NCBI RefSeq assembly: GCF_024703995.1
Contig: NZ_JAMXQV010000018.1
Coordinates: forward strand, 62,001 to 126,000
Source of the DNA: Amycolatopsis iheyensis
GTDB lineage: Bacteria; Actinomycetota; Actinomycetes; Mycobacteriales; Pseudonocardiaceae
Length of the DNA stretch: 64,000 nucleotides
Direction of reading: 5' to 3'
Position 1 is the stretch's first letter. Each line of letters begins with the position of its first letter. This document shows, piece by piece, positions 1 to 7,293 of the stretch. A program made the translations under genes and the position numbers. The notes beneath the pieces were generated by a model. The model was not told where the DNA came from, did not search any database, and saw only the letters and a list, made by a program, of their open reading frames with translations.

Positions 1-2
1 TC

Positions 3-773
3 GTCCCGTGGAGCGGCTGGCGGGACGACACCCACGCCGAAGCGGAGCGGAAAGTCCAGCGGAACATCGAGTCCATTTTCGGCCGGCACGCCCAGCGCGT
101 GACGGTGGTTACCGCGGAAATGCTCCAGCAACACGCCGGAAGCGTTTTCGAGAACCATTTCTTCGAGATGGTGGGCAACCTCGGGAACAGCGATTTCCTC
201 CGCAACGCGTCGGCGGTCATGGGCTACCGGTTCCAGTCGTACCACGACATCAACCAGGGCCATCCGGAAACCCACCAGGCCCGGTCGATCGTGGAGCACA
301 CGGTCCGCGGGTGGCTGATCGCAAAGTACGTCGAGGCGGAGCACTTGGCGAACTCCGGCGACTCCCGAAGAGTGGCGTCGATCATGTGGGAGCGCGAACT
401 GACGAAGCTGCTCCTCCTCCGCAACCTCCTCGAGTCCCACCCCGACCTGGAATGCTCGCTCATCCTCGGCGCGAGCGTGAGCTACCGGAGGAGGCTGCGG
501 TCGCACCCGGTGCCGACGTTCGTGGATTCGGCGATCACGATCTTCGGTGACCTGGACGACCAGATCACCCGGATTCGCCGCAAGAGCCACGCGGAGCTGC
601 GCCGCACCAACCGGGTCCTGACGGACATCCTGAGCACGAGGTCGGGCCTGGGCGACATGACGGGCTGGGGAGCGAACATCGAAAACCGCCCGGACCTCCA
701 CTTGAGCGGCGACGGCATGGCCACGCTTCGCTCGATACTCCGGTTCCGTTCCCTCTACGGGTTCAGCGAGTGA
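3..773 (+). CDS. Unidentified protein, 5' end cut by window edge
   Basis: The frame is open from base 3, so the start lies outside the window; an internal GTG at 99 is a weaker alternative. At least 256 residues are visible. They are soluble and mostly helical, rich in Arg, Leu and His, with no signal peptide, membrane segment or familiar catalytic motif. The stop (771-773) overlaps the GTG of the next gene (770), so the two are translationally coupled and probably work together. Because that partner resembles the phosphoribosyltransferase of Ter-associated nucleoside-metabolite operons, this may be another component of such an operon, but that rests on context only. Confidence 0.6.
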   Translation, partial: VPWSGWRDDTHAEAERKVQRNIESIFGRHAQRVTVVTAEMLQQHAGSVFENHFFEMVGNLGNSDFLRNASAVMGYRFQSYHDINQGHPETHQARSIVEHTVRGWLIAKYVEAEHLANSGDSRRVASIMWERELTKLLLLRNLLESHPDLECSLILGASVSYRRRLRSHPVPTFVDSAITIFGDLDDQITRIRRKSHAELRRTNRVLTDILSTRSGLGDMTGWGANIENRPDLHLSGDGMATLRSILRFRSLYGFSE

Positions 774-1717
774 CGACCGCGGATCTCACCGCGTCGACGA
801 GCTCGTTCCTGATCGTCGCCGGAGAACCGGAGTACGCCGAAGAGCTGGCCGGCGAACGAGCCGCGGACTTGCGGCTGTTGCCGACATTCCGGAAGCTGCT
901 GGCTGCCCCGCAAGAACAACTCGGTGTCGCCGTCGACCAGCTGGTGACCCGAATCCTCCGCCTCCCACCACCGATCGGCGTGCTCTCGCTGGCCCGGGGC
1001 GGAATCCCGATCGGCACGTTGCTGGTCCGCATGGCAGCTCGCCTGGGAATACCGGCCGAGCACGGGGTCCTGGGCTGGGTGCGTGGTGAAACCGGTCCCC
1101 TGAACGAAGATTTCCTCCCGGGCGAATGCGGTTCACTGGTCTTAGTGGACGGCTGGACCGGCACGGGCGACTCGATCAGGGAAGTCCACGAACGCTGGAC
1201 GGGCGGCGCCATGCTGACCGCGGCACTTTCGGACCCGGCGGGCGTGTGCGACATCGCCGGGACGAACGAAGACGTCCTGTGCCCGCACGCGATGATGCAC
1301 AGCGTGCTGAACGAGGGCTTGGGCCGCGTCCGCCGGCACACCAGCGGCCTCCTTGTCGCCCCCCGCGACGACCGCTACGCGGACGGGTTGCTCGAGGAGT
1401 ACCACTTCGGCCTCCTCGAACAGGCCCGGCGGGCGACAAGCCGGGTACGTGCGTTTTCCAGTCGGCTCCAGCACGAGCACGCGGATCGATCGCGGAGCCG
1501 GATCGGGATCAACGAGTGCTGGCGGGCGTCGGTCCGGGGTGAGCTGGGTGAGTTGGTCGTGAACCCCCGCTTCCGGGAGGAGCTGGACGTCGCGCTCTTG
1601 GTCGATCGGCAGAGGGGCCCGGTGCGGGAACGCGATCTGGGCGCGCTGCGCTGCGCCTGCTCGATCCGGACCGCCCCCTCACCCAGGATGGCGATGCGCT
1701 CATCGCCGCATCCGTAG
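770..1717 (+). CDS. Phosphoribosyltransferase-like protein with PELOTA-like tail (Ter/StiP type)
   Basis: 315 residues. The N-terminal ~240 residues resemble the PRTase domain of the 'StiP' family found in tellurite-resistance (Ter) associated operons: a loop SLARGGIPIG near residues 73-82, the PRPP-binding motif LVDGWTGTGDSI near 125-136, and a DPAG motif near 154. The C-terminal ~75 residues (RIGINECWR...) look like the PELOTA-type RNA-binding domain that often follows this domain, ending rather abruptly. Family knowledge suggests synthesis of a nucleoside-like metabolite with RNA recognition; this is inference. The GTG start overlaps the upstream stop. Codon 125 (1142-1144) is the rare TTA, 619 bases from a tRNA with the matching anticodon. 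The last ~15 residues may be out of frame relative to homologues. Confidence 0.62.
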   Translation: MTTADLTASTSSFLIVAGEPEYAEELAGERAADLRLLPTFRKLLAAPQEQLGVAVDQLVTRILRLPPPIGVLSLARGGIPIGTLLVRMAARLGIPAEHGVLGWVRGETGPLNEDFLPGECGSLVLVDGWTGTGDSIREVHERWTGGAMLTAALSDPAGVCDIAGTNEDVLCPHAMMHSVLNEGLGRVRRHTSGLLVAPRDDRYADGLLEEYHFGLLEQARRATSRVRAFSSRLQHEHADRSRSRIGINECWRASVRGELGELVVNPRFREELDVALLVDRQRGPVRERDLGALRCACSIRTAPSPRMAMRSSPHP

Positions 1718-1762
1718 GCGGTCGAGGACGGCTGAGCGTTCGGGGTACCGACGAAGTCGTGG

Positions 1763-1839
1763 TGGTGCCCCCGACGGGGTTCGAACCCGCACTTTGTCGA
1801 TTTTAAGTCGACTGCCTCTGCCAGTTGGGCTACGGGGGC
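1763..1839 (-). tRNA. tRNA with anticodon UAA, type-I (short variable arm)
   Basis: The minus strand folds into a full cloverleaf: acceptor GCCCCCG/CGGGGGC (7 perfect pairs), anticodon stem GTCGA/TCGAC with loop CTTAAAA (anticodon TAA, reading UUA), five-base variable loop AAAGT, T-loop TTCGAAC, discriminator A (1766) and an encoded CCA (1763-1765). UUA calls for leucine, but bacterial tRNA-Leu, including Streptomyces bldA, has a long variable arm, which is missing here. The body is closer to a lysine-type tRNA scaffold. The gene structure is certain; the amino acid it carries is not. The rest of 1718-2054 holds no gene, only a short palindrome before the next CDS. Confidence 0.85.
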
Positions 1840-1962
1840 ACCGCACACTCTAGGCGATGGGACACCCGCCGCACCACGACGCCTCGCCGGGGCCACGCAG
1901 TGTGAGCCGCCGGGCCAGACCCCAACAATTCGAGAACCCGATCATCGACAGACGGCTTGAGT

Positions 1963-1976
1963 GTCAATCAATTGAC
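1963..1976. promoter_or_regulatory. Palindrome over a -35-like TTGACC, upstream of toroid-TIR gene
   Basis: GTCAAT-CA-ATTGAC is a perfect 6-2-6 inverted repeat in an AT-richer stretch (1950-2030). It overlaps TTGACC (1972-1977), which looks like a -35 box. The TATTAT at 2016-2021 is too far away to be its -10 partner, so the promoter itself is not resolved. The arrangement would suit a dimeric repressor of the gene starting at 2055. Confidence 0.35.
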
Positions 1977-2054
1977 CTGGTTTTGTCCATTCCCATCAGA
2001 TCGCACATCTAACGGTATTATCGAGCCAATGGCAGGAAACTCTGCGAGGCGGAA

Positions 2055-3542
2055 ATGGACGGTGCAAGCACGGCAGCATTCGCAGCCGAACTGCTCGGTG
2101 TTTCTTCGATCACGGACCTCGCCCGGGCACAGCTGGCGCGCTCCGTGCTTCCCGGTGGCCGCGTGGAGGCGCACGAGTTCGGACGCCACCAGCACTCCTC
2201 GGCGTCCGCCGGTGGTGTGCTGATCGGGCTCGCCGGCTGTCCCCGCGTTCCGGACTCACTCGTCGCTCCCCTCGTGCGCCTGGTCAGTGCCTTGGTCGAC
2301 GACACGGGCCAGGTCAGGCCCCACGACGGCGACCGCAGGAACGGGGACAGCACGTGGGCCGAAGCGCAGATACTGCTCGGCCTCCTGAGCCGGCCGAACC
2401 TCCTCGATGACCTCGCCAAGGTCGCGGTGTTGATCGACCGGCTGACCTCACTTCAGCACGACGCGGGCGGCTGGCCGCTGCGGACCGGCGGCGATCCCAC
2501 TCCGACGTTCACCTTCTACCCGGCTCTGGCACTCGCCCAGGCCGCACGGCTGGGATTGCACACCGCCAAAGCCGTCGCGGCGCTACGCGCCACCGAAGGG
2601 TTCCTGGACCGGCAACTGAGCTCGGCGGCCACCTGCCTCGAAGAACGAATCCTGGCCCAGTTCGCCCTCGAACGAACGTCCGCTTCGACGACCGGCTCGG
2701 CATCCGCCCGCAGAAGAGCCGAGATACTGGCCTCCTGCTGGAACGCGCAGGCAGGACTTCTGCTCGACGACCGGCAAGTCACGATCTACGACCAGCCGGT
2801 GTGGCACTCCATCACGTGGCGCCCGCTGCTCTACTTGTGCCTGCGGACGTGGACGCCACCCTTGAGCCCGGTCGGCACCGTCCTCGGCGCCGAACTGATC
2901 GACTCCTTCGACCCCCACATCCGCGCGTGGCACGGGCCGGCGAGCAGCACGACACCCGGCAAGGGAACGTCCTGGGCATCGGCTCTCGCGCTCCGCGCGA
3001 CCACCGCGTTCGCGCGCGACCTGCGGCGAGCCGGCCACACGGCCGCCGAGTTCCGCGTTCGGCAGGCGGAACTCACCACGCCGAAGTACGGCTTTGACGT
3101 CGCGATCTCTTTCGCGGGATCGGACCGCGGGACGGCCGAACTGATTTCCCGCAAACTCCAGGCCGCCGGCCTGCGAGTGTTCTACGACCGTGACTACCAG
3201 CACACGCTTCTCGGTGAGGACCTCACCATGCTCCTGCAGAACACGTACTTCGCGGCCAGCAGGTTCGCCGTCGTGCTGGTGTCGCAGGCTTTCCTGCAGT
3301 CCCGCTGGGCAGGCAACTGGGAGTTGCGCGCGATGCTGGCTCGAATGCAGCAACAGACCAGCGGCTATGCCCTGCCCTATCTGCTCGAAAAAGTCGAGGT
3401 GCCGGGCTTGAGTCCCACGATCGGCTATGTTTCCGCCGTCGACTTCAGCCCTCCGGAGTTCGCCGACCTGGTGATTCGCAAGATGCGCGAAAGCAGAACG
3501 CCGCCCAGTCCGGGATCTGGAAAAAATCAAGCGCACCAATGA
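2055..3542 (+). CDS. Terpene-cyclase-like toroid fused to C-terminal TIR domain
   Basis: 495 residues. Residues ~20-335 look like an alpha/alpha toroid of the prenyltransferase/squalene-cyclase type, with a QW-like repeat (SLQHDAGGWPLRTGG near 132-146) followed by a helical repeat PTPTFTFYPALALAQ. The DxDD acid of cyclases is not evident, so a binding or scaffold role is likelier than cyclisation. Residues ~343-490 are a TIR domain: YGFDVAISFAGSDR as first strand, FYDRDYQHTLLGEDL as BB-loop region, and SRWAGNWELRAML carrying Glu423, the position of the NADase glutamate in active TIRs. ATG start with a purine-rich GAGGCGGA just upstream. No signal peptide. Known TIR effectors degrade NAD in antiphage defence; that role here is inferred. 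The HD gene follows after 55 bases. Confidence 0.75.
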   Translation: MDGASTAAFAAELLGVSSITDLARAQLARSVLPGGRVEAHEFGRHQHSSASAGGVLIGLAGCPRVPDSLVAPLVRLVSALVDDTGQVRPHDGDRRNGDSTWAEAQILLGLLSRPNLLDDLAKVAVLIDRLTSLQHDAGGWPLRTGGDPTPTFTFYPALALAQAARLGLHTAKAVAALRATEGFLDRQLSSAATCLEERILAQFALERTSASTTGSASARRRAEILASCWNAQAGLLLDDRQVTIYDQPVWHSITWRPLLYLCLRTWTPPLSPVGTVLGAELIDSFDPHIRAWHGPASSTTPGKGTSWASALALRATTAFARDLRRAGHTAAEFRVRQAELTTPKYGFDVAISFAGSDRGTAELISRKLQAAGLRVFYDRDYQHTLLGEDLTMLLQNTYFAASRFAVVLVSQAFLQSRWAGNWELRAMLARMQQQTSGYALPYLLEKVEVPGLSPTIGYVSAVDFSPPEFADLVIRKMRESRTPPSPGSGKNQAHQ

Positions 3543-3561
3543 GCGAATTCGGCGTGTTCAC

Positions 3562-3597
3562 TTCCAACCCTCGCCGCACACTGCCTATACTCCGCCC
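3562..3597 (+). promoter_or_regulatory. Leaderless promoter of the HD gene
   Basis: A TATACT -10 box (3586-3591) lies six bases before the ATG at 3598, the spacing typical of actinobacterial leaderless transcripts. A weak -35 (TTCCAA, 3562-3567) is 18 bases upstream. No Shine-Dalgarno sequence is present. The HD gene can therefore be transcribed independently of the toroid-TIR gene. Confidence 0.5.
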
Positions 3598-4284
3598 ATG
3601 CCCGAGTCAGAAGCAGCCGCGAGAGCGAGACCCGAGAGATCGACCGAACTGGTCCGGAAAACCGAGCAGATCGTCCGGTCCAAGCTGCACAATGAGTCCA
3701 CCGGCCACGACTGGTGGCACGCCGATCGCGTACGCAGCACGGCCGTGCGCATCGCTCGAGAAGAGAGCGCCGACGAACTCGTTGTAGAACTCGCCGCATT
3801 GCTGCACGACGTCGAAGACTTCAAGTTCTCCGGCAGCGAAGATACCGGACCGCGTTTCGCCGGCGATTTCCTGCGTTCCATCGGCGTCGCCGAGCAGGAC
3901 GCGAATCACGTTGCGGACATCATCCGCAACATCTCCTTCAAAGGTGCCCGAGTGACGCCGGCGCCACTCACCCTCGAAGGGCATTGCATCCAAGACGCCG
4001 ATCGGCTCGACGCCATCGGGGCCATTGGAATCGCGCGCACCTTCGCCTACGGCGGCTACCGGCGGCGGCCGATCCACGACCCCGAAGTGGCGCCGGTCGA
4101 GCACGACTCGGTGCAGAGCTACCTCAGCACCAAAGGCACGACGATCAACCACTTCCACGAAAAGCTTCTGCTCTTGCGGGACCGCATGAACACCGAGTTC
4201 GGCAGGAAACTGGCGGAAGAGCGGCACCGGTTCATGGAAGGCTTCCTCGCCGAATTCGACAGTGAATGGAAAGGCGAACGCTGA
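3598..4284 (+). CDS. HD-domain phosphohydrolase
   Basis: 228 residues. Metal-binding HD superfamily signature is complete: His of GHDWWHADRV near residue 38, the HD pair in ALLHDVED near 66-73, and the distal Asp in IQDADRLDAIGAIG near 131-144. The last motif with the following FAYGGYRRRP is typical of the YedJ-like subfamily of small soluble HD hydrolases, which act on nucleotides or other phosphomonoesters; the substrate is unknown. It starts 55 bases after the toroid-TIR gene and has its own leaderless promoter. It converges with the chitinase gene. HD enzymes occur in defence loci, but this one could equally be housekeeping. Confidence 0.8.
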   Translation: MPESEAAARARPERSTELVRKTEQIVRSKLHNESTGHDWWHADRVRSTAVRIAREESADELVVELAALLHDVEDFKFSGSEDTGPRFAGDFLRSIGVAEQDANHVADIIRNISFKGARVTPAPLTLEGHCIQDADRLDAIGAIGIARTFAYGGYRRRPIHDPEVAPVEHDSVQSYLSTKGTTINHFHEKLLLLRDRMNTEFGRKLAEERHRFMEGFLAEFDSEWKGER

Positions 4285-4344
4285 TCGTGGCACGGCCCGG
4301 GCCGACCGGTGGAGAAACGCGGTCGACCCGGGGCCGCTATCGCC

Positions 4345-5670
4345 TCAGTTCAGCGTCCACGACTGGTTCGCGCCGCCCGTGCACGTCCAGATCTGCAGTG
4401 GCGTGCCGTCCGCGGAGCTCGGGCCCGTCGCGTCCAGGCACTTGCCCGACGCCGGGTTGACCAACTGGTTTCCCGAGTGCGTCCACTGCTGCGCGCCCGT
4501 GCCGTTGCAGTCGTACAGCTGGACGCGCGCGCCGTTCGTCGTCGCGGCCGATGCCACGTCCAGGCACTTGCCCAGCGCCCGCAGCGTAGACCCGGAAGTC
4601 GTCCACTGCTGCGCGTTCGTCCCGTTGCACGTGTACAGGTCCACCGTTGTGCCGTTCGTCGACGACGCGCCCGCCACGTCCACGCACTTGCCGCCGTAGC
4701 CCGTGATCGTGCCGCCGCCCGCCGGGGGTGGCGTTGTCGTTCCGCCCGTGATCGCGTTGAAAATACGTGAGTACGCGTAGCCCGTGGCGCGGTCGTAGTC
4801 CTGCAGCTCCCAGAACGACAGCTCCGCCACGCCGTTCGACGCCGCGAAGCTCTCCAGCTGCTGGGCGTCCGACTGGCTGAACTGGGCGCCGTCGTCGTTG
4901 CGGCCCGCGATCGGGGTCAAGCCCATCATCGCGTACGCCGCCGACGTCGAGATTCCGTACAGGCTCGACAGCTGCGACGCCGATGCGCGGGCCGCCGACA
5001 ACGCGTCGCCCAGGACCGGCTGGCCGTCGTAGAAGTCCATCACCATCAGGTTGACCACGCTGACCTTGACGCCCTTGTTCTTCGCGTCGCGCAGGAGGTC
5101 CAGCTCCTTCGACGGCAGGCCCGTCGGGTCGACCGCCAGCGTGTAGTCCACCTGCACCGACGGGTTCTGCTGCTGCAACGCCGCCAGCGCCGAGTTGCGG
5201 CGCTGGTTCGACGCCGTGTCGTTGAGCACCCCGCCTTCGATGTCGAAGTCCAGCCGGGGCGTGCCGTACGTGTTGACCACGTTCGCGTACGCCGCGGTCA
5301 GGCTCGACGTGTTCGTGCACGTCTGGGCCAGCTCACCGCCTTCCGCGCCGCCGAAGGACGGGATGGCGTTGCCGCCCGCCGCCTGCAGGGCGCTGATCTG
5401 CGACTTGAACGAGCCGACACCCGTGCCGTTCGCCTCCCAGACCGGCGTGCAGCCGGACTGCGGGGTCAGGAACGCCAGCGTGAAGAACTTCGTGCCGGTG
5501 GCGTTCATGTCGGCGGCCAGCTGGCCCGCGTCGCCGTCGCTGATCTGCAGGTACGGCGCCGCGTAGTGGGCGGGGAAGGCGGGCCCGGCCGCGTCGGCGG
5601 TGGCCGGAACCGCGAGTGCGAGTGCGGGGATCGCGGCCGCAAGAGCCGCTCTGACAAGGGAAAAGCGCAT
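4345..5670 (-). CDS. Secreted GH18 chitinase with ricin-type lectin domain
   Basis: 441 residues. A Sec signal peptide (MRFSLVRAALAAAIPAL... cleaved near AADAAG) is followed by a GH18 barrel with the catalytic motif D141-F-D143-I-E145, where E145 is the acid. SFGG and MVMDFY strands fit the fold. A Thr/Pro/Gly linker (GGTTTPPPAGGG) leads to a C-terminal ricin B-type beta-trefoil (about 320-441) with three QxW-type repeats (QQWTT, QQWTH, QSWTL) for carbohydrate binding. It hydrolyses chitin outside the cell. Start ATG is preceded by AGGAG. A DasR-like operator lies 87 bases upstream, fitting N-acetylglucosamine-responsive control. Confidence 0.92.
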   Translation of the reverse strand: MRFSLVRAALAAAIPALALAVPATADAAGPAFPAHYAAPYLQISDGDAGQLAADMNATGTKFFTLAFLTPQSGCTPVWEANGTGVGSFKSQISALQAAGGNAIPSFGGAEGGELAQTCTNTSSLTAAYANVVNTYGTPRLDFDIEGGVLNDTASNQRRNSALAALQQQNPSVQVDYTLAVDPTGLPSKELDLLRDAKNKGVKVSVVNLMVMDFYDGQPVLGDALSAARASASQLSSLYGISTSAAYAMMGLTPIAGRNDDGAQFSQSDAQQLESFAASNGVAELSFWELQDYDRATGYAYSRIFNAITGGTTTPPPAGGGTITGYGGKCVDVAGASSTNGTTVDLYTCNGTNAQQWTTSGSTLRALGKCLDVASAATTNGARVQLYDCNGTGAQQWTHSGNQLVNPASGKCLDATGPSSADGTPLQIWTCTGGANQSWTLN

Positions 5671-5756
5671 GGGAGCTCCTGGAGGGGACCGTGGGGAGGG
5701 AGCCGGCGCGGACTTATTCCGCGTTGTGAAGAAAGGGTTTACCCGCTCACCGGCCC

Positions 5757-5772
5757 AGTTGTCCAGACCATG
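5757..5772 (-). promoter_or_regulatory. Candidate DasR-responsive element (dre) for chitinase
   Basis: On the minus strand the 16-mer CATGGTCTGGACAACT matches the dre consensus ACTGGTCTAGACCACT at 12 of 16 positions, including the TGGTCT core. It sits 87 bases before the chitinase ATG, the usual place for DasR (GntR-family) sites in front of chitinase genes in actinomycetes. No dasR gene is in the window. Confidence 0.5.
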
Positions 5773-5827
5773 TCACTCACCGGCACACAGCCGGTCATCC
5801 ACCGCCAAAACGCCCTAACAGCACCAA

Positions 5828-5861
5828 AAAGCCCCCGGTCGACCCAGCGACCGGGGGCTTT
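5828..5861 (-). terminator. Rho-independent terminator of ndh
   Basis: A near-perfect hairpin AAAGCCCCCGGTCG / CGACCGGGGGCTTT with a five- to six-base loop. On the minus strand it is followed by TTTTTGG and lies 14 bases after the ndh stop. It probably also insulates the divergent chitinase promoter region. Confidence 0.85.
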
Positions 5862-5874
5862 CAGGAAGAAAGAA

Positions 5875-7209
5875 TCAGGACTTCGAGACGCGCGCGAACT
5901 CGTCCTTCGGGTTGTTGATCTGCCCGAGCGAAATCACCTCACGCCGGAACAGCCCGCCGAGGATCCAGTCGAACAGGATGCGGATCTTGCGGTTCCACGT
6001 CGGCATCGCCTTGAGGTGGTAGGCGCGGTGGAACAGCCACGCCGGGAAGCCCTTGATCTTCAGGTTCAGCGCGTCGGCGACGCCCTTGTGCAGGCCGAGG
6101 CTGGCGACCGCGCCGAGGTTCTTGTGGAAGTAGTCCTTCGGCTTGCCGCCGCGGATCACCTTGATGATGTTCTTCGCCAGCAACGTCGCCTGGCGCACGG
6201 CGTGCTGCGCGTTCGGCGGGCACGTCGCCGTCGGGTCCTCTTCGGTGCGCGAGAGGTCCGGGATGGCCGCGTTGTCGCCCGCGGTCCAGACCTCCGGGTG
6301 GCCGACGACCTGCATCGCGGCGGTCGCCTCGAGGCGGCCGCGCTTGTCGAGCGGCAGGTCCGAGTTCGCCAGCACCGGGTTGGCCTTGACGCCGGCCGTC
6401 CAGATGATCGTGTCGGTGTCGAACTCCGTGCCGTCCGAGAGGACGACGTGGCCGTTCTCGAACGACTTCGCCGCGGTCGAGAGGTAGACCTCGATGCCGC
6501 GCTTCTCAAGCTGCTCGACCGTGTAGACACCCAGGGTCTCGCGGACCTCGGGCAGGATCCGCCCGGCGGCCTCGACGAGCACCCAGCGGACGTCGGCCGG
6601 CTGGATGTTCGGGTAGTAGTTCTCGACCGCGAACCGGGTCATGTCCTCGAGCTCGGCCAGCGCCTCGATGCCGGCGAACCCGCCGCCGACGACGGTGAAC
6701 GTCAGCAGGCGCTTGCGCAGCTCGGGGTCCAGCGTGCTGGCGGCCTCGTCGAGCTTGGTCATGATGTGGTTGCGGAGGTAGATCGCCTCGCCGATGGTCT
6801 TGAAGGCGATGCCCTCCTCGACCAGGCCCGGGATCGGGAGGATGCGCGCGACGGCGCCGAGCGCGACCACGAGGACGTCGTAGCCCAGCTGCTCGATGTG
6901 GCCGTCGGCGGCCTCGACCGTGACGGACTTCTTGTCGTTCTCGATCTTGGTGACGCGCGCGGTCAGCACGTGGCAGCGCTTCAGGACCCGCCGCAGCGGC
7001 ACGACCACGTGCCGGGGCTCGATCGCGCCGGCCGCGGCCTCCGGGAGGAACGGCGCGTAGGTCATGTGGGGCTGCGGGTCAACGACGGTCACGGAGGCCT
7101 CGTTGGCCCGGAGCATCTTCTGGAGGCCGTACGCCGTGTAGAGCCCGACGTACCCACCACCGAGGACGAGGATCCGAGTCGGTTCCGACTTCGACTTCGC
7201 AGCAGCCAT
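5875..7209 (-). CDS. ndh: Type II NADH dehydrogenase (NDH-2)
   Basis: 444 residues, usual NDH-2 length. Two Rossmann motifs are present: FAD-binding VLGGGYVGLYTA (17-22 GGGYVG) and NADH-binding VVGGGFAGIEALAEL near 173. IIWTAGVKANPV and EVWTAGDNAAIPD (about 306) complete the pyridine-nucleotide disulphide oxidoreductase fold. The C-terminal ~60 residues (AWLFHRAYHLKAMPTW...LFDWILGGLF) form the amphipathic membrane anchor. It oxidises cytosolic NADH and reduces menaquinone without proton pumping. Single gene with its own terminator. Confidence 0.93.
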   Translation of the reverse strand: MAAAKSKSEPTRILVLGGGYVGLYTAYGLQKMLRANEASVTVVDPQPHMTYAPFLPEAAAGAIEPRHVVVPLRRVLKRCHVLTARVTKIENDKKSVTVEAADGHIEQLGYDVLVVALGAVARILPIPGLVEEGIAFKTIGEAIYLRNHIMTKLDEAASTLDPELRKRLLTFTVVGGGFAGIEALAELEDMTRFAVENYYPNIQPADVRWVLVEAAGRILPEVRETLGVYTVEQLEKRGIEVYLSTAAKSFENGHVVLSDGTEFDTDTIIWTAGVKANPVLANSDLPLDKRGRLEATAAMQVVGHPEVWTAGDNAAIPDLSRTEEDPTATCPPNAQHAVRQATLLAKNIIKVIRGGKPKDYFHKNLGAVASLGLHKGVADALNLKIKGFPAWLFHRAYHLKAMPTWNRKIRILFDWILGGLFRREVISLGQINNPKDEFARVSKS

Positions 7210-7293
7210 GTCCTCATGGTGACACCTTCGCGGGCGCCTCGCTCGGGGACCCCATCTCGCTGTGACCAGCGTCGCTGCGGTTTCCGTAACGAT

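Noticed and set aside
1763..2060. tRNA as an attachment site of an integrated element
   Set aside because: No integrase gene and no direct repeat of the tRNA 3' end is visible in the window.
2055..3080. Active terpene cyclase or prenyltransferase in the toroid part
   Set aside because: No DxDD or metal-binding aspartate cluster is visible; only the fold pattern is supported.
4309..4770. Arg-rich plus-strand frame in the chitinase 3' end
   Set aside because: Antisense to the ricin-type lectin repeats; no ribosome site.
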